A stretch of DNA of 64,000 nucleotides. Origin: Balanoglossus misakiensis. Its lineage: Eukaryota; Hemichordata. Of the stretch, positions 12,601-24,201 are shown piece by piece. Both the position numbers and the translations under genes were made by a program. Within the stretch, counting starts at the first letter, position 1, and every line of letters begins with the position of its first letter. The notes under the pieces were generated by a model, which saw nothing but the letters and a program-made list of their open reading frames with translations, did no database searches and was not told the DNA's origin. The DNA is taken from contig CM082592.2 of the NCBI GenBank assembly GCA_040954595.2, forward strand, positions 3,844,001 to 3,908,000. Direction: 5' to 3'.

Positions 12601-13712
12601 TAGCTGATTTGTAGTTTCTTCAGAGAAAGCTAAGCTATGCCCTCCGTACACAATAATATTTGCAGTGATTCTGGCTCTGATTTTCTTCACAAGTGAACAG
12701 TATTGTCCTACCTGATGCATTTTTGTTTGTGCTTTCACTACTCCACACATGTTGTTCTGCATGAGTTGCAGTGAGAATAATATAGTCTGCGAGAGTTGCT
12801 TTCAAGACAGCTGTCCTGAACGAAGCCTCGTCTTTGCCACGCTGGGAAAATTCATCAAGTTTGGCGAGAAGTGATGTGAGAATCTCGAAGACAATGGACG
12901 CTTTACGTATTGTGCCTGTAAAGTCTTCATTGTAGGCTGAGAATTTAAGAAATGGAATATGATTGTGATTATTTGATATCACTTACATCACTTGGTGTGA
13001 GGCAGCATTACACATATATTGTACGATCACAGAGGACTGTGATACGATGAATTCCAGCTATGCAATTGGATTTTACTGACCTTCATCTTCATTGGTATTG
13101 CCAGTTGTCAAGGCAACACAGTCAGTGAGCTTGGAAACCAGGTGCTGATAGGCTTGCACTCCATCTTGTGTGAGATCCCTGAATAGCAAGTCTGTTGGAC
13201 TGTCTTCAAGTAATGTAAACAACTCACGTAATAACGATTCCTGATGATAAATTTAGGAAATTTTATTTCGATGACAGAAGGGGTTTCACTCGAATGTTTC
13301 AGTGTTTGTCTCCCCATTCAACAACACAAACCGACGGTCGACCGGTGGAGTGGCAAACCTACGAATCCACAGCAACGTACGCCCATGCTCAGATCTAACT
13401 TACCTGTTTGTTTATGCATTTCTCAGTGTTTAACGCAGCCAAACACCCCATGTACTTCTCACGCAAACTATGTTTGTCCATGTTTCACGCTTTTATCAAT
13501 GGGCGCAGACATTTTGGATTTGAACGCATGCGCACTCATGGGTCTTTCGAGTTGCGTCCGGAGATAACCTCCCAGGGAGCCAATTAACATGATTAATATT
13601 CTCACGGAATTTATACAACATTTATCATGTGAGTTATCTTTACCTGTCCAAATTTATCGTCGATGCGCAATACTCTCACTGATTCACAGTACGAATCTCT
13701 ACACAAAGCCAT
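9641..13712 (-). CDS. TTI2: TELO2-interacting protein 2 (TTI2), nine exons, 3' end unresolved
   Basis: TTI2 is a subunit of the TELO2-TTI1-TTI2 (TTT) cochaperone, which stabilises PIKK kinases such as mTOR, ATM and ATR. Exons read from the ATG: 13712-13644, 13240-13081, 12936-12712, 12216-11999, 11670-11602, 10944-10777, 10604-10464, 9972-9860, 9789-9641. All have GT/AG borders and compatible phases and give 437 residues. Family hallmarks include LRPSLTRDTWKREPASRHVY, the following HPYLGDFLDDVLPP, then GYLEVFDGPEE and VVVETWP; all fit my knowledge of vertebrate TTI2 (about 508 aa). It is alpha-solenoid-like with no signal peptide. After the final donor (phase 1) I cannot choose a last exon. 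A candidate on the same frame ends at a stop at 9444 but does not resemble the family's C terminus. Confidence 0.9.
10086..10424 (-). mobile_element. tRNA-derived SINE, copy 1
   Basis: On the minus strand the head is tRNA-like (GGAGGCATCATAGTCCAGTA, with a B-box-like GGGTTCGAGCCCC). The body is followed by a tail reading taaagcgcattgagat, tgctatataagaaat and then an ATT repeat. It sits in the TTI2 intron between the exons at 10604-10464 and 9972-9860. It shares its body with the copy at 24.2-24.5 kb, for example cggctgcacatgtgagctgt. The 88- and 99-codon frames over it are shadows. Confidence 0.85.
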
Positions 13713-15225
13713 GGCGATATAATGATATTACAGGTGATCTGGGCCAATAAACGAGGTTGTAGTTCTACGCATATGGTTTTTCATATTGATTGCACCAGAA
13801 GTTCAAATCGCCTCGGGTTTTTTCGGCACACTTGTGAGAATATTTCTGTAAGTTGGAGGATAAAAAGCAATTCAGGGCCGTCTAAATGCAAATTGCTTTT
13901 CTTTTCATGTTTCTCAGATCTCTCGGGCTGTTATCAGCGCCCTCTACCGACAAACAATTTATCATCTGATTTATCTTGAGATAAATATTCTGAGTTTTGA
14001 GGGTCTATCAATTTAGCCGTTTATCCGTTCGTTACCCGATAGCTGAAATTTTCAAATGCACATATTGGTATTTTTTTAGCAATGTAATGACACTGGAGTA
14101 CTGTATGGAGTGACTGTGTACTACAACGACCCAAATCGCAAAAACTCTTAAGACCGTCTTCATAGTTCAAGTACTGGTAGGCCCTTCTACAAAATTCACC
14201 ATCCATATCGAGCAAAACTATTATCAAGAAATTTCATACACAACACTTTTACTTGTAACAAGGCTGTTGTTTATTTTTCAGTGTTTACATTTTATTGCTA
14301 CAGTTAAAGAGTAATTACACAACTGATTGATATATACGTGAAAATGCAATTCTGCGGCTGCCCCGCCCTAACCCTGAATCTCGGCAAAGTCTCCACGAAA
14401 TCTACGAAATACCAAAACCATGATAAATCAACCATATGCCACTTGTGAAAAAACATATCAACACACTGGACCGTTGCTGTTTTCAAGACTATAAATTAAA
14501 GTCGTACTTCTTAATTTGTTTGAGACGTTGTTTCAGTTTGGTGAGTATACCCAGGGTGTGCAAGATAAAAATGTGTGTTTAAACCCTGCGAGAGATCTCT
14601 GGCCCCGTCACTCCTCCCTTCACCGTCGACATGCGCAGTAGGTATGTCAAGATATTTCTACTATAGGTTGCCCTTTCAAGAAATTCTCTCATGCAATCGT
14701 GCACACTATCATTTGCCTACAATCCATAGTGCTATATGTTTAAATTGTGGGGATGGGGTAGGCAGTTCTATGCAGACTGAACTAATCTAGTCCCTAGCCC
14801 CATTTTCAATCTAAACTGGAAGGTTATTAAAAGCGCAATAGTATAAAGTTTAAATACAAACAGAAATAAAATAATTATAAATCATTACAGTGAAATAAGG
14901 ATAAACAAGAGATGAACAGCAATTCCAATATGCAGATTCATATGACATGTTAAACTCATACGGTCGATGCTGTCAGCCTGTGCTCACAGCCATAATCCTG
15001 GGTCAGCACCCACTAAAGCATAAAAATCATATGAGTCTCTAAATTATAAGATCATATTATTGTTATTTCTTCATGACAAAATGATTATCATACACTTAAA
15101 ACAGCAAAAAAAAATGATTTCCAGGGCATTCCTATAGGGTCAGATGATTAAGCCTTTCTAAAATGCAAATGCCCATTTAACTAAAGTTCCCGGGCCGATA
15201 CAGCGTTTGTAATATACGCAGTATT
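13713..15225. other. Intergenic, 5' flank of TTI2 and 3' flank of the nuclease-like gene
   Basis: I see no supported exon. The stretch includes the first copy of a small segmental duplication (about 14299-14650) that recurs at about 17168-17470. No clear TATA box precedes the TTI2 start. Confidence 0.5.
14299..14650. repeat. Segmental duplication copy 1 (pair with 17168-17470)
   Basis: Both copies share, in order, attacacaactgattg, tgcaattctg, cggcaaagtct, tttggtgagtata, gtgtgcaagataaaaa, gcgagagatct, ggccccgtca and cacc gtcgac atgcgcagta. Orientation is the same and the copies differ by indels and substitutions. The duplication is noncoding and moderately old. It spans the nuclease-like gene between the copies. 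Confidence 0.8.
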
Positions 15226-15947
15226 TTACAGTGAATTATAGGGAATAATTGAAATTTTTCTTCTTTTAGCCAGTTTTTCAGCTGGCGTGGTAACTCCTTT
15301 GTGGGAGGGAATTACCACTCCAGCCTTAGCTCGCAATTCTTTCACATACTGACACATTTTTGTCACATCACCAAGATTTGTCTTCCTCTTTTTGACATGA
15401 TATTTTGCATCGATCGGTATTGCCATCTGTGCGGTCCGTAATAAGTAATCTGGTCTCATGCCATTTGGCAGCGTTGGCTGGCGGTAGAGTTGACCGGGCA
15501 ATTGAAGACGGCATAGGCGTTCTCCAACACGTTCCTCAAACCGTGCTCCTTTCTCCTTGTTCTTTAAAATGACTGCTGGGGAAATGAAATTATTAAAAAA
15601 ATACTTCTTTCTGGATTGGATAACTCAGACGATGGCAGGTTAACTTGATATTCCAGGTTGGACGTTGTGAGATTTTGACGCCGGTCCGTAAAATGTAGCC
15701 TGAGAAGCGGCTTCTGGTTCAGTCAGGTGTTTAAGAGGAGGGTTGCGATAGACATTGCCTGGAGCAAAAAATATTTCCGGTCTAACAAATTGAAGAGCGA
15801 TATAGACTAATCTTTCTCCAATAATGGGAGATGGGTTCATTTGAAATATTATAATATTACGTGATATCAATAATATTCTCAGATCCCGTGGGATTGAAAT
15901 ATAAACTCACCACTTGTGGCGCTCCCTCTTCCTTTGCTTTTTACCAT
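15226..15947 (-). CDS. Small PD-(D/E)XK nuclease-like protein, three exons
   Basis: I do not recognise this family by name. Exons are 15947-15911, 15758-15645 and 15575-15226 (stop), giving 166 aa with all introns in phase 1; the exon 2 donor (GTTAAC) is weak. Residues 63-108 carry a PD-(D/E)XK pattern: FEERVGERL with E64/E65 on a predicted helix, then RPDYLL with D93, then IPIDAKYH with D106 and K108. A helical segment CQYVKELRAKAGVVI and a basic stretch EKLAKRRK close the protein. The N-terminal ~50 residues are low in hydrophobics with no signal peptide, so nuclear or cytosolic location is inferred. Such folds occur in repair nucleases, restriction enzymes and bacterial toxin domains. Activity is inferred from motifs only. 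Confidence 0.6.
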
Positions 15948-18372
15948 CTTGGTTAATCTGTAAGTATAGAATGAAAAAAATGACAAAAGCCGTAGAAAAA
16001 TATTTCAATGAAACTATTTTATAAGCCAGGACAGTCTGTTAGCTGAACACTGCAGGTGTACATATATGCGCACCGCACTTTACGCAGCTTGCTAGATGTT
16101 GTTGAAAGTGAGATATGGACTGGACCAAACACAAATAATATTAATCGACATGAACGAGGGAGAGGTGAACATAAATAATTATAATCTGATGGAAGAATGG
16201 GTTGGACCCGTCTTGTAATATTAGCATGAATGAAACAAAACCGACGAACCATACTTTTGTATACCAGTTAGCGCAACCTCCCAAATAAGACATATAGTGT
16301 TCCGATGTGCGCTTGCTCACAACGTACGAGCAGACATCCGCATGAAAAATTAATCCGCAAATGTGGAAGTATGTACAGCTACCATGATGTGTACCGTAGA
16401 TTTCGGCATGATCTAATTGCCTACAGCCAAATCACTCGGCTATTTTCAGGCATTGCCACAGAAGGTAGATGCCAATCAACGCACTGGCGGCTTTTTAGCG
16501 AGAGGAGTGTAAATTTGTGCTAATTACGACCGACCCAATGTTGCGGGCTTTAGGCGGGAAATTGTGGTCGATATTGACACTAGTCATCAATGAATGACAC
16601 ACGTTTCATTCTAGGTTTATTTAAGACAGGTTTGTTCAAAAATAATGTAGTAGGGCTCGTTACGAGTTAAATTGTCGAACTTACTTGCTGGTAACTCCGA
16701 TGTTAAACGTGACTGCTGATACTTCTGAAGCCTGCCAAGTCCTGACGTGTTGTCGATCTCAGTTGTTGTGCTGGTCTGACCGAACGCGTGCCTTCAAAAG
16801 GACAAATTCTCCACTGAATAATTTATCATAAGTGGGATGTAAAGGCTTTCATTGGATATATAGATAAAAACAGGTTATAATAATTTACAGATATATACAA
16901 ATATTAAACCAATACAGGGCACCAGTGTGATATATGTGGCACACATGATGTCCACGTGTTCATTTCCCGCCTTGTAAAGCAGGGAAATACCCATCTATAA
17001 ATAGACGTTGTGAAATCAAGATAAGAATTACGACTGTTATTTATGACAGTGACTGGCTAATACATAAACCATTGCCATTGTATGTTTTATTTTTCAAGTT
17101 GATAGCTTGTAGCTCCCAGCCATTGACACAATTAACGCAAATAGGCCTATATTGTACGTTTAAATAGTTACACAACTGATTGGTAAATGCAATTCTGTCC
17201 ATAGCCCCCGAATCTCTATCCTACGGCAAAGTCTCTACGAAACCTCCGCAAACCATGGATAATCTGCCGTTGCTGTTTTATAGACTACACGTAGGCCTAT
17301 TAAAGTCTTACTTGTCATTTGCTTTCGACTTTGTTTCAATTTGGTGAGTATACTATGTGGAGTGTGCAAGATAAAAATTTATGTTTAAAACCTTGCGAGA
17401 GATCTCCGGCCCCGTCACAAATTTGCACTCCTTTCACCGTCGACGTCGACATGCGCAGTACATATGTCTAATAGAACGCTGATTCAAGATTTCTCTCATG
17501 CATCCGTGCACATATACATACACACTATCATTTGCCTATAATACACATAGTTCTATAGTCCGTTTTAGGTATCGGTCGACGTCAGTGCACTTTGAGGGGA
17601 AAACCCTACAAAGCCTGAAAACCGAATATATTTTTAATTATGTATAATCAATTCAATTGAATTCGATCGTTTTCGTAAAACTTAGTTTTTGCAATGAATA
17701 ATGATTTGTAAAGATCGTCTCCTGTCTACGTTCGGTTCGGTTGTCATGTCCATCTCTACTCCAATCATTGCCATATATACTTGCTGAATTATCAAAACTC
17801 CGAACGACCTACACCACCACTGATCGTCACAGGCGGCAACATTTATCTAATATTTTTATTTATGGGAAATGTCTATAGGTCATGTAGCTCTCCTTTGGAA
17901 CAGTTATCACATTAAGTGTTACATGGATTCGGAATAGGTTTGTGTAGGATTAAATCAATCATATACTTCAGGGATTTTTGGAAACATGTATTACACCACT
18001 ATTGTGTAGGCCTATACAATAAATAAGTCCCAGAGACTGGATAAAGGGTTTGGACGTACGTCGCGTCATTTCAAACGTTATAAATGGCAAAATTGATGTG
18101 CTCATATCACTTCAGGCTTCGGACGTTAATGTTCTCAACTGCAGACATTGGAGGAAACTGACGAATGTGATGGTGATGTAGAAAGACCGCAATATCCGAC
18201 AAAGACGCCTTGTCAAGATTGAAATTTCCAGCACGAATACCACAACAGGTGACCGTCAGCTAGGTTAGTAGTGCATCTAAAATGTTATCCACTTCTCAAG
18301 ATTAGCAAGGTGATCCTTCTTCATCATTGCGGTGCGTACTGGGCTAGAACTAGTTCATCTGTCACGTGAAGG
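15948..18372. other. Intergenic, no gene seen
   Basis: Apart from the duplication at 17168-17470 I find no splice-supported exon. Short frames such as 16019-16252 and 16305-16523 show no domain pattern or splice context. Confidence 0.5.
17168..17470. repeat. Segmental duplication copy 2 (pair with 14299-14650)
   Basis: This is the second copy, with a local GTCGAC duplication (gtcgacgtcgac) and a shorter 5' part. There is no open frame in common with copy 1, so a conserved regulatory or dead repeat origin is as likely as a gene remnant. Confidence 0.75.
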
Positions 18373-19600
18373 TCAGAGAACTGTACATTTGGCGCCTTTC
18401 AGTTCACGACACTGGCATCTCTCTGCTGGGGGTACGTCTTTCAACACTTGCTCAATATGGCGTCCACAACCTACAAGAATATAAGCAAGACAAAATGCTG
18501 ACAACCACAATAAAAAACCTGAGCTGATCAATGTACACTGTCCTTCGAAGTGCAACAGATGATTCGACCCATTGCACAACAAAATGAATGTTTGAAATAA
18601 ATACTCAACTAAATGTCACTTTTTATCATTAAAACTTTTTATTTAAAAATCGGCTCTTTCAAGCAGTCAATGTGCACAGTGTGTCTTCAAAGTTTTTAGT
18701 GAGATAGTGACTGATGAAAAAGTGAAAACCCACAAGTTATATTATTTGGAGATATAGGCCAAGAGTGCTCGTTATTTAAGGCAGGACCGGCAATTACTGT
18801 TACAATAAATTGACATCATTTTACTTTAAAAGGCCTGGTATATGCCCTATAGAATTGTGACCTACGTGTGATACTCCAGTATTTTCCAACTCTTCGGAAT
18901 TGGCTTAATCTGCCTCTGATTTCTTGAATATTGATCCCATGTTTATCCCCTGCCACCCCTCCCCACTCGATATTTCATGACGTGCCTTATATAGGCCTCC
19001 CCAGTAAAGTGGCATTGAGCTGAGTGACGTCATGACCCTAAGGCCTTACATATGTAGGCTTACATACGATTTTATAACGACATTGAGTAAAAAACAATGT
19101 AGCACAAGTAAACTCGAGTTCAGACGTTTGACACAATGAATAGCATTAGATGCATGGTGTAGCGTGGTGTACACAATTTATTTATCACAAGATTGGATTT
19201 ACCTGTGCACACTGCCGCGTCTACCTGGGTTCTCGCCAGGTTGACCTACATTCAGTGCACAACCGTGGCAACACTGGCGTCTGTTCCACACATTAATGCG
19301 ACACAGTTGAATATGTTCGGAATGTTTGTTCGCAAAAAATCGTCTTGAAGAGGTGTCAACGCAAAATTTAGGCTAGAATATGAACATTTACGAATAGTTA
19401 CACGATAACGCACGCCCGTCCTCAAGGGTAGGCTGAAGGTCGATCGCCTGGCCGTCCCATATAGAAGTCTGTGTTAGCTCCATGATATTAGCTACCGTCG
19501 GCAAACGTTTGCATGGCTCAAAATACTTGACATAAACACTGCATGACCTACCCCAATATGTTGGCTTCTTACACGTACTACAAGTAGTTCTATGACACAT
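18373..19600 (-). CDS. Two-exon Cys-rich microprotein (48 aa), paralogue of the 23.0 kb gene
   Basis: Exon 1 is 19600-19552, donor GTAGGT, phase 1. Exon 2 is 18470-18373 after TTCTTGTAG. The product begins MCHRTTCSTCKKPTYWG and continues CGRHIEQVLKDVPPAERCQC. The pattern C-x4-C-x2-C, then WGCGxHxExxLKDVPxxxRCxC, is one I recall from short uncharacterised proteins of fungi, plants and animals. The cysteines suggest a small zinc-binding fold (inference). There is no signal peptide. The C-terminal extension ELKGAKCTVL differs from the paralogue. The intron is about 1.1 kb. Function is unknown. Confidence 0.8.
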
Positions 19601-20359
19601 GTTGCTTGTTCAACTGGTTCAATACAACTTCAAACATGCAATGACCAGACTATACTGCTTTGTGAAGTCGCATATACAGTGTTGGTGGCGCTGTATAGTA
19701 CGCTAACCGACCAGTAGTGAAAGAGGGGGGGGGGGGGGATATGTTGTAGATTTTAGAGTGCGGCAGAATTCAAACCCCCTAAATTCGAATAGATTTAAAC
19801 TATTTTACAATTCATATTTTTGAGGTGCAAAATACATCGCGTCTCGAAGAGGTCAAAGTTCACGACGTGCTGCAGATATTTTAAAGAGCAAATATTTGCG
19901 AGGTATCTCTAGGTTTTTTTTTCAAATTCAGATTAATACATCATAAATTTAGTTCAAGGCTTTCTACATTGGTAGGGATGGTCTGAAGGGTACTCCAAAA
20001 TGCCTCTCTAATACCTGTGATAATTAGGGTCGAAGTGGTGTCAGCTTTGAATTCACGAATATTGAACTGCAGACTCACAACAGAAAAAAAAATCACAAAA
20101 TGTGAAAAAAAAAGTTGAATGAGTTAAATAAATGCTAACTATGTTTAGTGCGCAAAATAACGATTTTTGTGTCTTTCAGCTACGGTTTCTTGATTGACTT
20201 GTGGTGCTTAATGCCGGTCGACACGAATTGAACGCCGGACGTCCACTGTATTCCAGTTGTGATAGACAGGGGAGGGGGTCACTGCCAGACATTGGTAGGG
20301 GGGGTAGGAAATCAGCCATACATACAAACCGGGAACAAGCTGACCATGGTTCGTTCGAT

Positions 20360-21787
20360 TTAGTCAATGTGTTCCAATACAGAAATAATTTCCTGTCGGT
20401 AACATTCTGCTGTATCGGGCGTGGCGAAATCGGTATCGTACCTGATGGTGACGTGTACCTTGCCTTCAAAGCCAGTCGCGAAAACGGCGAAAATTTCAAG
20501 TGACCCGGGAGTCCCGAAGTACGCTTTTTCGACGCTAACACGGCGCCCTTTATGGCGCTCAAGATGACTGACCCGTCCGACATTAGAGAAGAACAGCTCC
20601 TGCGCGTTACTGAAAGCTTCGACGCGTCTTTCAATACGATTGGCCACGCTGTCAAGTGTTTGATCTAGAGAATGCTTCTCTGTACCTGTCAGGGGCGTCC
20701 TGTCCGCCAAGCGAGCATCGACGGCATCCTTGATTTCTCTCGCCAGTTTCCAGAAACCCTCCCGCGCGAACGATTCCTGACCCACCGTTGCGTGGAAGCG
20801 AAATGCAGACGCGTAGCAACCCAAGTCTGTGGCGCCTTGCTCCTTGAAATATCGCCGAAGGCTTGCGGCTGTTATGATTGGAAGGCTGAATTCGGTGCCG
20901 ATGGGTTGCCCGCCGTTAGCCAGCTTCAGAAAAGCCAGAGACAATGACGCTGTCAGAGTGGAGTTGAGATTTGCTCTATTCTGCACAGACAATCGCTTGA
21001 TCTTTGACGTCAACACCTCTGAGATGTCAAAATTGAGAAATGTAGATTCGAAGACTGTGTCGGGATTATCTAACGCCACCGGACGAAACAACAATTTATC
21101 ATGTGCTATTTCGCCCTTTTTGCTCGTGTCTGTGGCTAGATCGGTTGCTCTCTGCCTTGTTGTGTGCTCTGGTTTCAAAATGAGATCTTCAAGGCTTCGA
21201 GGGAGTGGTGTGTCCTCGAGCTTGTTGCCTGGCGACGCCTTGTTTACAATCTGATTGATAATTTCTATCAGTTGATCGACATACTGGAAGGCGGCGATTG
21301 CATCCGCAGCGCCGTGGTGAATCGTGAAGATGATGCAAGTTTTATACAAAACGTCGGAATTGTTGTCGTCCGGGCTGACCCACCTGCCCCGTAGTAGAGT
21401 GCAGCGCCACAGAGGACCTTCGCGGCTATTGGGGGCGCATCTACCTTCTCATGACATGGCGGCGTCCGCCTCGTCTGCCGTCTCATTCGCCACCCTCAGG
21501 TCGACAGTTCCGCCGCTCGGCATCTCGGCGAAGTATCCGTCAGTCCCGTCGTCGTCGTCGCGCGAAACACGGATCCTCGATCTCAGCACCACATGCTGCT
21601 TTCTTAAACCATCCATTGCTTGGCGCAGAATATGCTCCGTGATCTCAACCGTGCATTTGAGGTGTACCGCCACACAGACGAACCAGAAACCCCGTTCATT
21701 TGCTTTATCATAGTAACATTCTATGTCACCCAGCTTCCGACAATTTCTCGACGCACGCTCATCATTCCCACGTGGAAACGAGAACAT
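20360..21787 (-). pseudogene. HHxxxD condensation-type acyltransferase with one in-frame stop
   Basis: A single-exon frame of 476 codons from the ATG at 21787 aligns throughout with the intact 487-aa paralogue at 53.3-54.8 kb. The active-site motif is HHGAADA (HHxxxD). The only lesion is a TGA at 21451-21449 (codon 113). It aligns with R128 of the paralogue, directly after a shared A-A-M-S. A CGA-to-TGA change at a CpG would explain it. Sequence before and after stays in frame, for example GPLW. The decay is therefore recent, polymorphic or a sequencing error. Family knowledge: the fold transfers acyl groups from CoA thioesters (alcohol acetyltransferase/PapA5-like). The N-terminal Met is uncertain, since the frame is open further upstream without another ATG. 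Confidence 0.75.
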
Positions 21788-22339
21788 GTTTGCCTTTCTG
21801 GTAAATCCCGCTACTTTGGGACAATAGATACTACTGCTGATATACTTCGTTGCTTCACTGTCCCTCAAATTGTTGCCCCGACGACGACAGTACAAGAGGT
21901 TTGATAAATCGTTAGACTGACTAACCTATAGTTAAAAAAAGATAAAAAAATGATAAAAGTTGAAGACATACATGTATGATACACGTTTACCAAGATTTCT
22001 ACCGCAACTCTGACATTTAGATACAGATCTGAATGCCAAATGTCACTAAACGCGCTGTTCCAAATCATCTTTTTAATCTTCCGTTTTGAAAACCCCCCCC
22101 ACAAAACTTTAGAGAATTAATATCGCAGAAAAATTATGGTGGAATCAGTGGTTGAAATGAATAGTAAACAACATTACAAATACTGACACGGTACAAACAT
22201 AGACTCCAGAGGTACTAGAATATTTTCATTGTAAAAATGTTTGGCTCTAGCGATCGAAAAGCAAGGAAATGGCCCCATATTGTCAGAAATTTAATCAGGT
22301 AACCCTATGTCAGAAGTTGTTTGAAGGATCCTGTTAAAC

Positions 22340-22445
22340 ACGAAACAAACTTTGGCTAATAACATTGCCATACCACGTCTATGCAGGTCAGTATTTGTAT
22401 CGTATTGTAACGTCACAAAAAGTTTGCCACCGCAGCCCGCGATCA
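22340..22445 (-). pseudogene. Truncated fragment of the acyltransferase 3' end
   Basis: The plus-strand text cacgaaacaaactttggcta, then ataacattgccataccacgt and the following ~75 bases match the 3' end and flank of the 53.3 kb paralogue (about 53253-53445). About 85 bases in between are deleted. It encodes only the last ~30 residues' worth of sequence, so it is a dead third copy lying just upstream of the 20.4-21.8 kb gene. Confidence 0.75.
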
Positions 22446-22988
22446 TTATGGAGCGTGGTGACGTGAGGCTATTTTCTTTGTATCATTTATTAAAAGCTTT
22501 AACAAAGACAATGACAATATTACAGGTGTGTTTTCTCACAAGTCTGTCATATAAGCCTATGGTATATGATAACCATGCACTCTATCTGAGTAGTCCCCCA
22601 CCAACTTAATTCATTGTTCATCCTACATCAGTTGCAACTGAACGACAATCGACGAGATTCAAATGGTTTTTCTTATTCAAATGTTTAGTACGCAAAATAA
22701 CGATTTCTGTGTCTTTCAGCATCGGTTTCTTGATCGACTTGTGTTGCTTTCAGCTTGTCGAAACAAACTGAACATGTGTAAAAGCGGATGTCATCGAGAT
22801 GTCATGCACGCCCTCTACGGGTGTTAGAGCTCGAAGGGTCAAAGGTCACACAATTCACCGCCATCGTCAGCTTCCTGATTCGGATCTCGAGCACTTTGTG
22901 CATGTACATGTAGTTTTAGTTTAAGCACTCATCCATTGCCGACAGCCGACGTCAACGACACTGAATTGAAGGCATTTTGGTCGTAAAA

Positions 22989-23760
22989 ATGTGTTTCCGA
23001 GTTACGTGCGAAAAATGTGGAAAACAAACTTGGTATGGTAAGTACACTGTGACGCGCGTTTGTTTACTGAAATTCAAAAATCAATGTCCGTAATGGTGCT
23101 GACATAAAGAGGAAGACATAGACATTGATCATACACGCGCATATTTGGAGGCGAGTCGACTTTCGTTCTACCCTTCAAACTACTCACTTCAATGTGGCAA
23201 CGCTTCGTGCTGTCTCTCAGCTGACAATCAATCACAGCATCGCTATTACGATTAAGTTTACTTTTAAGGCAAGGATAGTTCGCTGTGTATTAGAACAAGA
23301 AGATTAGTACATGTACATACATATGTATATTGAATCTTACAGCCATCAGACCATGCTATGAGACATTGAACAGTTTCGTGGTTGTAATCACGATAAATCT
23401 GGAGATACCAAACAATGTTTAAGTTATGAATCATGCTAGAGATCCAGAATTTAGTTAAAGGTACCACCGTAGAAGAGTGACTACTCAGTCTCATAACAAG
23501 CTTGCATGTATACTAGTACACGTATTCAGGTTGCATTGAAAGACAGCGTAGAGTTTTGTGACAATTTTTGCAAATTATATGAAATCAAACTATGTCCACT
23601 TCATGTCTTGTCCTTGAAGTGTACTGTACTGACATTTTTGTTCTACCAATTTCACCATTCCCTTTTTTTTTCAGGATGTGGACGCCATGTTGAGCAAGTC
23701 ATGAAGGATGTGCCCCCAGCAGAGAGATGCAGGTGTCCCAAAGAAGGCAAAACCGTTTGA
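22989..23760 (+). CDS. Two-exon Cys-rich microprotein (44 aa)
   Basis: Exon 1 is 22989-23037 (donor GTAAGT, phase 1). Exon 2 is 23675-23760, after a T-rich tract and CAG. The product starts MCFRVTCEKCGKQTWYG and continues CGRHVEQVMKDVPPAERCRC, ending PKEGKTV. The intron position and phase are identical to the divergent gene at 18.4-19.6 kb, which proves paralogy. Seven cysteines (C2, C7 and C10 in exon 1) and two histidine or acidic positions could bind zinc. It is too short for ordinary gene finders. Function is unknown; similar short proteins exist in other kingdoms by my recollection. Confidence 0.85.
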
Positions 23761-24201
23761 CACGCAGCCATCTCAAGATCATGATGATTCACCAATCTTT
23801 GGGATAAACGGAACTCACAATTTTCATCATTGTACATACATACATACATGTACATGTATGTATATTGACGCTGCTGCACCATTAATTTATGCACAAATTG
23901 TCTTTGCAATTAATTTATCAGCACTTAAAACATTTTACAGCTAAATTTCAAGAGGATTGTATACCACTCACTGCAGATTTGACCCACATGGATTTTATGT
24001 GTACAATTTACAGTTAAAGCTTTGTTTTTCTGTCCAGTATTGTGCAATCACTTTTAACTAGTTGACTGCAAGTATTTCAGGGATGGAGATTTCTGTTGCA
24101 GATATGTTCTGAATCAATGGCAATGGTACAGTATTGTTAGCGATTTTGTTGGCACAGAAGTAACGAACTGTCCTGAATTTCGTTTTGCTTGGAAGTATAA
24201 A

